Assembly: GCA_007570785.1 (NCBI GenBank)
Contig: ML660201.1
Span: 49,198,316-49,262,315 of the forward strand
Direction of reading: 5' to 3'
DNA length: 64,000 nt
From: Antilocapra americana
Taxonomy: Eukaryota; Chordata; Mammalia; Artiodactyla; Antilocapridae
Part shown: positions 33,620-46,600 of the stretch, in pieces
How the letters are laid out: every line of letters begins with the position of its first letter
Position numbering within the stretch: the first letter of the stretch is position 1
Position numbers and translations under genes: made by a program
Notes under the pieces: generated by a model
Told to the model about the DNA's origin: nothing
The model's input: the letters and a program-made list of their open reading frames with translations, nothing else
The model's database searches: none

Positions 33620-33725
33620 CCCTTAAACCAAATCACCTTGAGAGCCTGATAGAAATAGGAGGCTTCTTAGGTCCCAACCTGAGGCTAGTGAATCGTAATC
33701 TCTGGCCCCAGGAGTAGAATATCCC
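33620..33725. mobile_element. MER5-like hAT fragment
   Basis: Resembles MER5A in the order of CACCTTGAGAGCCTGATAGA and GGTCCCAACC. Short and decayed. Confidence 0.4.
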
Positions 33726-34189
33726 ACAGCTGTTGTTGGAAACCTGATCCAGCCCCATCTCTCCCTACCTAGCCATACTCCTGGCCCTGCACACAGTAGG
33801 CACACAACCTGTCTGTAGATGGAAGCAGATGGCTGCGTGGGTCACTCCCGATCCGATGGGAGGTGGGGGAACCCCTCACTTTCTTCTGGTTTCCGAACAA
33901 AAATGTAAGCCCCTTCCTCTGGGAAGCCCTCCTTGACCACCCCAGCCTACCCCCCTCCCCCGTAACTGCTAACCCCTTTGCTTTGCCTTAGTTGCTTTCC
34001 TTGTGTCTGTCTGTCTTAAATATGGAGTAAGATAAACCATACGGAGTTACCCTTTCTGGGGGTAAAAACTGGTTGAAAATGGGCCCTTTCGTCCAGTCCA
34101 CTGAAGCAATTCCCTTTACCAGGGTGTCAGCCCCAGGAGGGCTGGGGGATATCTGTGTCGTTCACAGCCCCACCCCCAGACACACAGGT

Positions 34190-34680
34190 GGCCACTGTAA
34201 ATGACCCCTCCCCGGAGCTCGCAGCCGACACGCCAGCCCCCACGGAACCGGAGGGGCCGGGGCGCCGGCCGGTACCGCGCAACCTCGGGCGCCTTCCCGG
34301 CCGCGGCGGCGCGGGGTGGGGCTCGCCGTCACCCATTTACTAGCCTCGCCCCTCCGACGGGCGCGCCGTTAATGAGATTAGCGATTAAAAAGCGGGCGAG
34401 CGGCCGCGGCAGAGGCGTGGGGCCATCCCCTGGCCGAGCCGGGCGGGACGGCGCTCCTGGCGGCCGCGCGCCGAGCCCCGGGGCCATGGAGAAAACGCGG
34501 CCGCTGTGGGCCACCCCGCTGCAGTTCGTGTTCGCCTGCATCTCGTACGCCGTGGGCCTGGGCAACGTGTGGCGCTTCCCCTACCTGTGCCAGATGTACG
34601 GCGGAGGTGAGTGCCGGCGCCCGGGCTGCAAGACCGGCGCGCGCCCCTTCCAGGCCGGGGGGCCCGGGGCGCGCTGGGCT
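34190..34680 (+). promoter_or_regulatory. SLC6A20: CpG island promoter of SLC6A20
   Basis: Dense CpG sequence surrounds the first coding exon. Some 100 bases before the ATG, TTAATGAGATTAGCGATTAA (34370-34389) is a sharp AT-rich break with homeodomain-type TAAT/ATTA cores, perhaps for HNF1 or CDX factors suited to gut and kidney expression. GATTAAAAAG could serve as a weak TATA element. Both are inference. Confidence 0.6.
34486..34606 (+). CDS. SLC6A20: SLC6A20 coding exon 1 (residues 1-41)
   Basis: Starts at ATG in the context GGGCCATGG, close to Kozak. It encodes the short N-terminus and TM1 with [10 protein letters not shown], which holds sodium and substrate sites in the SLC6 fold. The donor GTGAGT starts at 34607, with Gly41 split 1+2. 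Confidence 0.96.
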
Positions 34681-37600
34681 GGGTCCCGTATTGCGTGCCA
34701 GGAAACTGAGGCTCAGAGAGCGAAGCGACTTGCCCAGAATCACGGAGCCCGGAGTTGGACCTAGGACGTCTCGGTCCACAGCTGGAGCCCTTTTCCAGGG
34801 CGCCCTGCCGAGCCCTCTGCAGCTCCGGCCCCTCCTCGCCCCCAGCACACCCGTCACCCCGGTCGCTCAGGCTGCCGCTCCACGAGCAGTACGAGTCGAC
34901 AGGGACACTCCTTTCCTCCCTCCGGAGGAGAAGTGGCGATGATCTGACTGCTAGTGTGTAAGCCTTACGTTTAAGTGTAAAAAGTGAGCAGGAAATTGTG
35001 TTGTTCGACAGAAACTCGTTATACAACTTTCAGATCCGAAGCGTATGCCTGGCAGCATGACTTGAAACTCAGGATAAAACGATCTTGAGCTAGTTTTCGT
35101 TGTTTTTTTTTTTTTTAATTTTTTAATCACAAGATTGATTTGGGTTTGGAACCACAGTAGGCAGGAAGGCTAATCATTCTATTTAACTTCAGTTTGCTTG
35201 TTTTTTGCAAAACTGTCCTCACATCGCAGGGCATCCTAGTGCTTTCCCTAGACACCGACACAGCATTGCCCCACCTTGCAGGGGCTGGAACCACCTTCTA
35301 GGGCCTGCCAAGGAGCCTCTGGGGTGGCCAAGTGCATTTTGGGGAGGCAAGGTGGCGATAGGGATTGAAGTCTCAGTATAGAAAAAGGTTTTGAGTTATT
35401 CAATTTCCAGAATTTTACCTATGTAAAATAGTTCTGAGAGACGGCAGACACCAGAAGGATGGCCTCTGTCTTTAAATAAGAGCAAGACATTGGAAACTTC
35501 CTAAGCCCCCAATTAAAGGGGAGTGCTTGCATAAATTATGGAACATGCATGGTGCTCTTGGAAGCCATTAAGATGCTGTTTTCAAAATAAGTATGTGAGT
35601 ATTTTTTCATGTCATACATTACACAGAGGGAGGGAAGTCAGATTCGAATCTGTACAAAATGGGTGCTCTTAATTATGTTTGAAACTATGCAGAGAAAAGG
35701 GAATGAGCAAAAACATACCCAAGAGAATAAAACAATGGATATTTCTGGGTGGTTTTTGCTGACCTTGTACTGTGTGTGTGTATGTGTGTGTGTGTGGTAT
35801 CTTCTATAATCAGCATGAGCTGTTTTTTTCACAATAAAGGACAATGAAAGATGTTAGATAAAAGGATTTACCAAATTTAAGCCATTTAAGAAGACTAAAA
35901 TACTGCTCACTCTCACCCCCAACTCCCAGCTCAAAAAAAAGAAAAAACTTAACAAAAGGTTGTACAAGGTTTTAAAAACAGTGCATTCTTAATCCTCTGA
36001 CTCCTTTTTAAATTTGAAAGGCATATATATATCACAATTATGTGAAGTTCATGTGTTTTCTCTCATATGCTGTAACAGCTTGATAACTGACTTTTGAAAG
36101 AAGTGTCAGGATGAGATTCCCACATCGTTCTGTGCTCAGCACACCTACCCATGATACCCTTATCCTGGCTACACGTTTCCCAAACATCAGGCCAGGTGAG
36201 CCCTACCGTCACATGGCTATTTAATCCCTTGTTTCCAACAACACCATCACCTGAATAGTCTGCAGGTAGACACCAGTAGGGAGGGGTAGTTCTGAGGCGG
36301 AATATAATTGACCCTGCAATGACATGGGGGTGAAGGGCGCCCATCCTCCGTGCTGTGGAAAATCCCCATATAACTTACAGTTGGCTCTTTCTATCCATAT
36401 TTCCTCCAGATCCACGGTTCAGCCAAATGGGGATTATGTAGTATTATTGGATTTACCATTGAAAAAAGTGTGCGTATAAGTGTGTTCATGCCGTTAAAAT
36501 AGGGTTGTGTAAGGGTCAACTGTATATATAAGTTGCTGGTGAGATGGTAAGACCTTTAAGACCCACGAAAAGAAGGAAGAAATCGTGTACCTGGTTCAGA
36601 GTACACTTAAGCTGATAGGTGGAAAGGTAGATGGATGGATGATGGTTGACTAGAGAATGGATCCTGGAGAGAGGATGTTGGGGGCGGGGGTTAGGGGGGG
36701 TGGATGGATGGATGGGTGGATCTAGGGTGGACAGATGTAGCTTAGGTGGGTGGCATCCTCTCGGTCATGTGACCTGCAGATTCAGGACCAAAGAGTTCAT
36801 CCTGTCTCACTGAGCATTTGCCCACCTAACACCTGCCCTGTTCTCACCCATCTTCCAGTGCCCCCTCCAATTATCTGAACAACTCTTCGTTTACTGACCA
36901 CTCACTCTGCCTGCATACTTTGCTCAAGCTACTCGTCCACTTGGACATTAGCCTGGGGCTAGGACATCAGCCTGGGACCCTCCCAGCATCTGGTTGGAAG
37001 GACTACACTTTGTTCTAGAGTTTCTGTCGCCTGCTACCCTGTCTCTGTGAAGTGATGGGGTCAAAGGAGGCACCCAGAGAATGTCTGTTGAATGAAGAAG
37101 CCAGGTCTGTTAGGAAAAGCTGCAGAGTTTGTGAAGCAAGGGAGGTGGGAGTTTTCCCAAGCCTTTCACTGCCCAGTGATGTCACTCCAGTAAGTGATGT
37201 CTGTACCTGACTGGTAACAAGCCACATCATGAAAAGCTCTAGGAGGGTGTCTAACTTCCCTCCGCACAGAACCCTGGCTTCCCCACTCCTACCCCCCACC
37301 CTCCAGTCAACAAAGAGCTTGTTTATAAACCGCCGAGCCAGACCATGCCAAAACACTCCCCAGAATAAAAAGGATTAGGGTCCCGCTCCTCTCCTGGTTT
37401 CCTCCCTGGTCTGCGGGCCAGGCAGCACGAGGAATGTTAATTCTGAAGATTACATGCCAGGTGCTTACAGCGCCCCGGAGCTAGAACAAAGGGAAGGCAG
37501 CCGAAGGAACTGCTTGGAGTCTGTGTTCGGCGAGGTCAGCAGGCCTTGGCGGCCATGCCAAAGTCTAAGGCCATGGTGTTCCGGAAGAAATCAGGATACA

Positions 37601-40600
37601 AAGGTGTTGCATCCTAACGTGTGAAAAATGAGTGCACCCACGGTTGACTTTTATATAAATTTTCTCTTCCTCGATGGCTAAGCGGGTAAAGAATCCGCCT
37701 GCAGTACAGGAGACACAGGATACATGGGTTCAATCCCTGAGTTGGGAAGATCCCCTGGAGGAGGGCACGGCAGTCCACTCCAGTACTCTTGCCTGCAGAA
37801 TCCCATGGACAGAGGAGCCTGGCGGGCTGCAGTCCATGGGGCCACAGAGAGTCGGACACGACTGAGCACATGCTCAAATCATGGAGAAAACATGGAGGAA
37901 CAGCAAGTTATGTGGCTAATGGAAAGGTGGATTATTTTTTCCCCTAAATTTTCTCTATATGATATTTAACCCTTAAAGCGGGGCAGTTAGGGGACACCTG
38001 ACCCGGCAGTAGGATGATGGCACTTTTCCTCAGAGGCCCTCCTGCTCCTCCCTGGTACTTAGATCTTTGCATCTCAGATTTGCCCACTGAAGCTTCTTGA
38101 CAAACTACTGGCTCCACTCCTAGAGATTCTGATATGGAGACCTGGGGGTGGGGGGTGGGACTGCATTTCTGACAAGCTCTTAGGTGACACCGATGGAGGC
38201 TGCTGGTCCACGGACCATACCTTCGAGGAATTCCACCCCACCAGGCCACTAGCTGCCGGGAGCCCGGCAGTGGGCGTCCATTCATGCAGTGCTGGCTTTG
38301 GAAGGAGGAGCAGGACTTAGCTGATAGCGTTTGCTGGTGTGTGATGTAAGTACTCACACGCCGGCCGCGTTCAGACGGCAAGTGTGGTGTCCAGGGCGGT
38401 GTGGGGTTTGAGGAGACACGCAGCTCTCGACAGCCGGTGTGAGCGGGCCCCCGGCACGCCTGGAGCCACAGCCCTCCAGACAGCACCCAGCCCGGGACTG
38501 AGCCACACCGCGTCAGTCCACGGGTGGACGGTGGACAGCACGGCCCTGCGCCCTTGCACTGTGTGTGCGTGTGCGTGCGTGTGCGCGCGCTCAGTCTCTG
38601 GCCCTTGGTATTTCTGCAGTGCTCCTGGATGGAACAGAATCCTGAGTTTCAGAGGCTGTAAAGTGTTGAGCACAATTTGGCAAGTAAGCCTGAGATGCAG
38701 GGTCCCAGGCATCCGGAAACGTGGCCGGGCGGTCCCTTGAGAGAACACGTCTGTGGCTCATCCTGGGGTTTCTGGGTTCAGTCCTAGTAACAACCAACCT
38801 CTTGGGCTCCTAACACGTGCCGGGCACCTGGAGGGTGGACACAGGGGACTGCACAGAGATGCCAGCAGTTAGCTTGGGGTTAGGCGGGGCCGTAATAGGG
38901 AAGAACCTTTGTATTCTAGCACAAGTTAATCACTAAAGGGATGTTGCCTTAAGCTTGAATTATACATAATGAGCCATCTCTGGGAACCCTGGCTCCCAGG
39001 GTAAGGAGCATCAAGCTAAAATAGCTTTGTTTAGCTCACAAGAAGGACTGTCCAAGTGGCTCAGTGGCGAAAAAAAAAATCCGCCTGCCAATGCAGGGCA
39101 CCCAGGAGATGTGGATTCAATCCCTGGGTCAGGAGGATCCCCTGGAGGAGGAAATGGCAACCCACTCCTGTAGCCCTGACCGGAGCATCCCCCGGACAGA
39201 GGGGCCCAGCAGGCTGTGATCCTTGGAGTCCCAAAGAGTCGGACACGACCTAGCGACTGAGCACCCACAGCAGAGACATCCTGATCAGGCCCAGGAGTGA
39301 AGGCTGCTTTGCTCTTCCCCAAACCAGGCTGACCGGAAGCGGAAATGCTTGGCTTTACTCCCGCCCCCTTACTATAAAAGAGCCTGAATTCTTGCTCTGG
39401 CTTTGGGTCCGCCATGTTCCCCAGTCAAGACGCTGCTCCTGGCCCCCGCAAACTCAGAATTCTCCAAAGTGGCCCTGGCTTCTCCAGTGCTTGGCATTTG
39501 GAGCTAGGAATTGATACTTGGAATCCGACGGGCTCCAGAGAGTAAGGTAAATCGCTCTGGTGTGTACAGCCGGAAACCTTTGGGTGTGGGGCTTTTTCTT
39601 CAGAATAAGGCAGGTTGTTATGTATTCGAGGGGGCTACCCTGTTGGAGAGAGGAAAGAGTTGTTGGGCTTTTACCTGGCTCGCTGCCTTCTTTCTGTTCT
39701 GTGTTGTATCAACTTTGTAGAGGTTTATTGTTGGCTGCACAGCATCTTCGTCCCTGTGCTCGGGCTTTCTTTGCGAGCGCGGGCTCCAGGGCACGCGGGG
39801 TCTTCCTGGACCAGGGATGGAGCCCGTGTCCCCTTCACGGGCAGGCGGGTTCTTAACCCCGGGACCCCCTGCTTCCTCGGATGTAACATTTGTCTGGGCC
39901 GTCTATATTTTATCTTGAATCTGGGTCTTTGAAAATGGGAAATTTTAAGCTATCCCTAAAGAAAGCCCTCTGAGGCATCTTTTGGATGAGTGATCTGATC
40001 TCAGCTGTGAGTGACAGGTGATGCTGTTTTCCTGTAACCCTGAGTGGCCACAGTGCTGTTAAGACCCCCTCAAGGGGTTCAGGCGGGGTTACCTTGGGAC
40101 CCTGTGCACCAGATATGACCCTTGCTGTGTTAATGACGTCGCTTGTGGTCTCCTGTGTTGTTGGCATATGTAAAACCTCGAGACCAAACTGGAGGGTTTA
40201 TTTAGGATTTTCTGATTGTCTTTGGGGTTTTTTTGTTTCATTTTGTTTGGTCCTGTTCCTCCATTTACAGCCAAATCAACTTGATAATATTTAAAACAAT
40301 GATGTCACATGGAGGAGAGTAATAGAAAAGAAAAAAACAAAAACCTTCCTCTTATCCCAAGGGATAAGAGAAAAGTTCCTCTTGGTTCCTAAAATCACCG
40401 AATGCCCCAGCCCAGAATTCAGCCTGGTTGTTTCAAACCAAGCCAAAGGTACCCGTTTGTAGTTAGAGATAATCCATGGCTATTTACGGTCTTAGGGCGG
40501 GCTGTTCTGTGAAGAATTGAGGGGAAATGATGAAATTCTCTACATGCAAGCGTTTGTGCTATTACATCAGAGAAAATAAGAAAAAGAAGGTAACGAGAGT

Positions 40601-43600
40601 GAGGACAGGTCGCTCCAAACCTTAACTCCTCCAGCTGAGCCCAGGATGGCCCGCCCCCCTTCAAGGAATCAACCAGAAAACCCCGTGTTAACTGGGACCT
40701 AGTACGGTATCACCATCTAAGACCCGACAAGGCACCAGTTGGGACCAGAAGCCGCTCCCGAGACAGGGCAACTTGCCTTACCCCATCATCTCGTGGGGGC
40801 CTAATGCCAGCCACCTGCTGGCTAGGTTTCTCGGACGTGTTTATTTGGAAAGATCGGGACCCCCTTACCAGGAGGCTCTCCAACACCTGAACCCACTTGG
40901 CAGTATCACAGCTGAACCAAATTGGGTCTCAATGAGGAAGGCCAGCCCTTATTAAAACGTTGCTTATCAGTACATCCTAGCTGGGCTTTGGAAAGAGGAA
41001 CCAAAGCAAAAGAGTCTGAAGAAAATTCAAGCAATTCAGCAAAAACCATATGAAGCCCGCTCCTTTAAATTTTTGGAAAAGATTTATCAGGCCTATAGAT
41101 ATTATATTGATACAGATCCTGAGGCCCCTGAAAATATAAGAACGGTAAACTTGACCTTTTTTTTGGCGGGGGTTAGGGAATACCTTACAGCAGGAGAAAG
41201 TTGCAAAAATTAGTGCGTTTGGAATGAACCCTTCTCAGTTAGTAGATGATGCCTCCTAAAAGTGTTCAACAGGGAACAACAACAGAAGAAAAGGCAAAAT
41301 GAAACGCCACGTTTTTGGAAGTGGCACTGGATTATGTCAAAGGTGAGTAACTCAGAGTGTAAAACCTTGGACACTATGCTCACCTCTCCACGAGTCTGCC
41401 TCCAGCAGGTCTGCCCGTCCAGTGAAGTAAACGGTAATTTCATTGTAACTGCAGGCGTGTCAATCTGTTGGTTTAATTTTGTCCCAGTACAAAGCCGCAG
41501 CTAACACAGTGTCCCTCACGCTTCTGTTGGCGGCTGGGCTCACACGGCTCCATTTGCTGGCGGGTCAGCTGGGCTGCAGGCCCCCTGCGTGTTGGCAGTT
41601 GGTTGGACCCCTGGGCTCTCCTCCGTGTGCCCCTCATCCCCAGGTGGCCTGTGTGTGGTGGCCTCAGGGGCTGTGCTCCAAAAGGATGAGGCTGGAGCTG
41701 GAGGGCGTCTTGAGGTCTGGGCCCTGCCTCCATCACGGTGCCCCTTCCCCACATCCTCGTGGACAAAGCCAGTCCCAGGGCCCACCCAGACCCACGGGCG
41801 GAAGTAGACTCGGCGTCTCTGCAGGAGCAGCCAAGAGCGCGCATGTGGCGGGGTTTAGTCTCCCACACTTGCCCCATTGGCATGCAGGGGAGCAGGCTCA
41901 CCAGTCTCGGGCCTCTGTCAGCTTCTCTCTGGTGCCAGGCTCTCCTCATCCAGAGCCTGGGTCAGAATTCTTGTATAAAAGGAGCTTGAGGAACAGTCCA
42001 ATTGGAACAGGGTTTGGTGAGTGGACTTGTTCTCAAACTGACCACAAAACAAAATTCTTCCTTTGAGGCTTTTTTTGCATGCAGAAAAATGCACAGTTTG
42101 GGGTGTACAGTTGCATGAATTTTGACCCATGCAGGCAGCTGGGTCATCGACACCACAGTCATGCCCCATGTGGTCAGCCCCGCCTCACTCCAGCCAACCC
42201 CCAAAGCCGCAGCTCTTTATCCCTATAGTTTTGCCTTTCTCACAATGTCGTATGAATGGAATCACACGGCACGTGGCATCTTTTGATTCTGGTACCTTTC
42301 ACTTAGCATAATGCTTTTGAGATCCTCCCATGTTGCTGTTTGGAAAAGCTTGTTTTTTTTTTTTAATTGGCTAGGTACCATTTCATTATATAGATGTACC
42401 AGGGTCTGTTTATCCATGCACTCACCGAAGGACAGTTACATTGTTTCTAGTTTATGACAGCTGTGAATACAGACACTGTAAACGTCGGTGTGTAGGTTTT
42501 TGTGTGAATGTAAGTTTTCATTTCTCTGGGGTAAAAAAAATACCCAGGAGTGGGGTTTCTGGGTCATACAGTAAATGTGGGCTTAACTTTAGAAGAAACT
42601 GCCAAGCTGCTTTCCAGAGTGGCCGAACCACCTTGCATTCCCACTGGTGATGCCTGGGGATTCGCGGATCCAAATCAGCACTTGGTATGATCAGCATTTT
42701 CTCCTGTCGGCATCCTGTTAGGTATAAGCCGTCATCTCATGGACGTTCAAATAATGCATTCTCCTAGGGAACTCTGTTTATGGATTCAGTGAGGACTCTG
42801 TTCATTTTTGTGCATTTTTGAACATGTTGTTTTCTCATTACTGTTTATTACTCTCTATTCTGGGCATAAAGAAACGTGGATGTCTTTGTCAGATGTGTTT
42901 CCCTGGTGCTTTCTCCCAGTTCGTAGCTTGTCTATTTGTTTTCTAGACTTCTTTCATGAGGCACAGTGTTAAAATGAAGCCCAATATCTTACCAACATTT
43001 ATCAATATTTTGTCTCACAAAAAGCTTTTCTGATGTTGTATCTAAGAAATCTAGGCCTAACCCAAGGTCAGAAAGACTTTCTCTTGTGTTTTCTCCTAGA
43101 AGGTTTATAGTTTTAAGTTTCCCCTTTGGTCAGTGATCCATTTCAAGGGCCTTTTTTCAGGGCCGGGGGGCGCAGTGAGCAGTGTATAAAATGTGAGATA
43201 TGGGTTGAGGTTCACTTTTTCTGCTGATGGATGTTCAGTTGTTCCAGCAGCGTTTGTTGAGCAATTGATTGTAGACCAGATCCACTGGGATTGTGTGTCT
43301 GTTGGATGGTTGGGTGGTGGGAGGGGGTAGCAAAAACCACTGAAGGCCAAGGCTGAAGAGCCCTCCTGTTCCCATCTGGGCACCAGGCCTTGAATTTCCA
43401 ACCTTCCCATGGGCAGTGGACCATCAGGCAGGCCCTGTGAAAGAGAAAAACGTTCTGTGGACCTTGCCAGGCCTCCCATGGTTACTGTTTAACATCTTGG
43501 GTGAAATCAAGCTTTTCTTACAACCGCTGAAGGCTGCGGCAGGCAGGCTGTGTCGGCACAGCCTGCACCGATGGTGTCTGTCAGGCGGGAGCCCCTGCCG

Positions 43601-46600
43601 CCTCTCGGGCTCCTTGCTGTAGAGAGGAGCCGGGTGAGATGGTGAAGCCAGGCGAGGGCCTGGCAGAGTCCAGAAAAGAAGGGGCAGGATTCGCCGTCAC
43701 CCTGATGTGAGCAGGGAGTTCGGAGCTGGGTGTGCAGAGGCTGGTGTGGGGCCTGCTCTGGTGAGCACACGCTCGCATCTTCCTCTCCGAGGTGAGAGGG
43801 GTGGCGGGGGCCCTGCGTGGCCTCCGTGCCAGCCGTCTCCTTCTGGGATTTCTATCCCGAGGAGATAAACGCACAGACCTGGCTTTGTTTACGATGGCAG
43901 AAGACTGTTGACATCCTAAGTGTCCAGGGCCCGGTGAGGAATTGTGGGCACGTTCTCCTAGTGGGATGTACATGGTGTGGCCCAGAGAGTGGTCATGAGA
44001 CCCTGTTGGGGGAGAAACGTGGGCTACAGGACAGCACGTGTATGCAGTTGAGGCTTTAAAAAAAAACACAACAAAATCTATTTGGCTGTGTTGGGTCTTA
44101 GGTGCTGCACGTGGCATCTTGTGTTGCGGGACGCAGGATGTTCTTGCGACCTGCGGGCTTAGTTGCCCCGCGGCCTGTGGGATCTTAGTTCCCTGACCAG
44201 GGAGTGAACCCAAGGACCCTGTGTTGGAAGGCGGGTTCCTAACCACTGAACCACCAGGCCAGTCCCCAAGGGAGCATTTTTGTGACTGTTAGATGTGTCT
44301 GTGAATTTACCTTAATACTTCCAGAGCCAGTTCCTTCTGTAAGCAGCCCTTAATCCCTGCAGCTGTAGCGTCAGGGTTTGCTTTTAATCAGCAGTCCTGC
44401 CCTCCTCTCCCAGTGAACCTCTTTTCAGGTCCTCTGCCAAGGAGCCAGGAGCTGGGGGAGTGGTGTCCGAGGGCATGTGGAGGAGGAGGAGACGGGACCA
44501 ACAGCAGAAACAGTGGGGCAGCTGGGCTGGGGGACGCCCCCCAGCAGGCTGCCAGCCTCTTTGCCTGTGTCTGGGGGTAGGGAGTCCTTTCTTAGCTCTG
44601 TTCACTCAACCTGCTCCCCACTGTCACCAAGGGTCCTTGTCTGCGGATGGCTCCTTGGGAACCAGTGGGTTTAAAATCTGCACTAGACATAGCGGTGGTG
44701 GTGTGCAGTCGCTCAGTCGTGTCCGACCCTCTGCGACCCCTGGACTGTAGCCCACCAGGCTCCTCTGTCCATGGGATTTCCCAGGCAAGAATACTGGAGT
44801 GGGTTGCCATTTCCTTTTCCAGGGGAACACCCTGACCCTGGGATGCAACCTGCATCTCCTGCATTGCAGAGGATTCTTTACCGCTGAGCCACTTGGTAAC
44901 CTGTTATTAAAATGAAAATTTAGGCTGAGGGCCACTGTATAAAAGGAACATACGTACAGCAGAAGTGCTCTCTCAGGGGAGGCGGTGGCCTGGGTTCTCT
45001 GTCGGGGAGCCCTTGTCTCCACACATACCTATCGAGCCCTGGCCTCATCTCTGACGACAGAGGCCCTGCGGAGTACCTGTGGCGCTCGACAATCCTGAGG
45101 CCACTGAAACCCTTCTGCCCGGGTGACCCCTTGTGGGCAGGAAGCAGCGCCGCTCCTCTCCCGTCTGCCCCACACTCAGCTCAGGGCCTGGCCCAGAGGA
45201 AGCGTTCAGTGAAACACCTGTTTAGGGTGACACCCCCTAACAGGTTGGCCCTGTGAAAAGCCCAAGGGAAGTACGCGGAGCTGGCTGCCTGGCTGGATCA
45301 AAGGGCGATGTTCAGAGCAGGTAACCACCCGGGCTCTGACCAGCCATTAGTTGCTTTAGTAGAAATGGAATGGGGCTTTCTGGCAGAGGGGTGGGGGCAG
45401 CCGAGGCACTGAAGGCGCCCAAGGGTCTTGGGACAGTGGCAGTTTACCATGCAGGATGGCAGTATTTAGAAATGTTAAGGGCTGATGTGGCTGCGTGTGA
45501 TCCATGGGTGGAATGGTGAGTCGAAAGGTAAAAGGACAGAAGGATGGGTGGATGGAAGGACAGGATGAGGCAGAGGTTACAGGTAGGAGGATGGACTCTG
45601 AGGAAAAGATAAAACACAGGAATGGATGGATGGGGCTTCCCTGGTGGTTCTTTGGTAATGAGTCCAACGCAAGAGACCCGGGTTCGATCCCTGGTCTGGG
45701 AACATCCCACATGCCACAGAGCAACTGAGCCCCTGCACCACGGCTACTGAAGCTGAGCTCTAGAGCCCCGGGGAGCCACAGCTACTGAAGCCCGCTCACC
45801 CTGGAACCCGCAGGGAGCCCGCACACTACCGCTGGAGAGTAGCCCCACTCGCTGCAACCAGAGACAGCCCGCATGCAGCAACGAAGACCCAGCACAGCCA
45901 AAAATAAGGAGGACACATCTTTAAAATGTGTTTAAGATGGGTGGATGAACGGAAAGTTAGAAGGAAGCGGCGAGTAGGAGGAGGGAGGGAGGGTGTGTGT
46001 GGGTGGGTCCCGTCCCCTGGGGGAGCCCCGGCTGACACCCGGCTTGTCTCTGGCCCCCGCAGGGAGCTTCCTGGTGCCCTACGTCATCATGCTGGTTGTG
46101 GAGGGCATGCCGCTGCTGTACCTGGAGCTGGCGGTGGGGCAGCGCATGCGTCAGGGCAGCATCGGGGCCTGGAGCACCGTCAGCCCCTACCTCAGTGGCG
46201 TTGGTAAGTGGGCTCCCCTCAGTCCCCTGTGCAGCAAGGAAAGCAAGGAAGTAGGGCTTCCCTGGTGACCCCACAGTAAAGAAGCTGCCTGCCAACTCAG
46301 GAGATGTGGGTTCCATCCCTGGGTCGAAAATATCCGCTGGAGGAGAAAATGGCAAACCACTCCGGTATTCACAGAGCCTCGGACCGCTGAGCAATTAACG
46401 CACGCTCCTTATGGCTTGCCAGTACTCTTGCCTGAAAAGCCCCACGGACAGAGGAGCCTGGCCGGCTGCAGTCCAGAGGGTCTCAGTCAGACATGACTGC
46501 ACCACTGAACGCGCACACACAAGAAGGGAACTGCCCAAGGAGAGAAGTGTGACCCAGCGTCTGGGCCATTCCACCTGCCACGTGGGAGCCGTCAGGCGGC

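Larger units (their letters stand above)
34607..46062 (+). other. SLC6A20 intron 1
   Basis: An 11.5-kb intron. It opens with GC-rich DNA and a MIR scrap (34685-34745, AGGAAACTGAGGCTCAGAG). A TG repeat, simple repeats, SINEs, an endogenous retrovirus remnant (about 38920-41450) and an L1 (42070-43290) follow. The stretches 34960-37600 and 43300-44070 hold nothing I can name with confidence. Confidence 0.9.

Noticed and set aside
34201..34764. A 187-residue frame covering SLC6A20 exon 1
   Set aside because: It is in frame with the real exon but runs through upstream UTR and past the GTGAGT donor. The family protein starts at the ATG at 34486.
41479..42066. A 195-residue open frame in SLC6A20 intron 1
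   Set aside because: GC-rich intron sequence with competing frames on both strands and no family likeness. It lies next to retroviral and L1 remnants.
45632..45907. tRNA gene candidate
   Set aside because: The tRNA-like head with B-box is the 5' end of a SINE that continues into SINE body and an A-rich tail.
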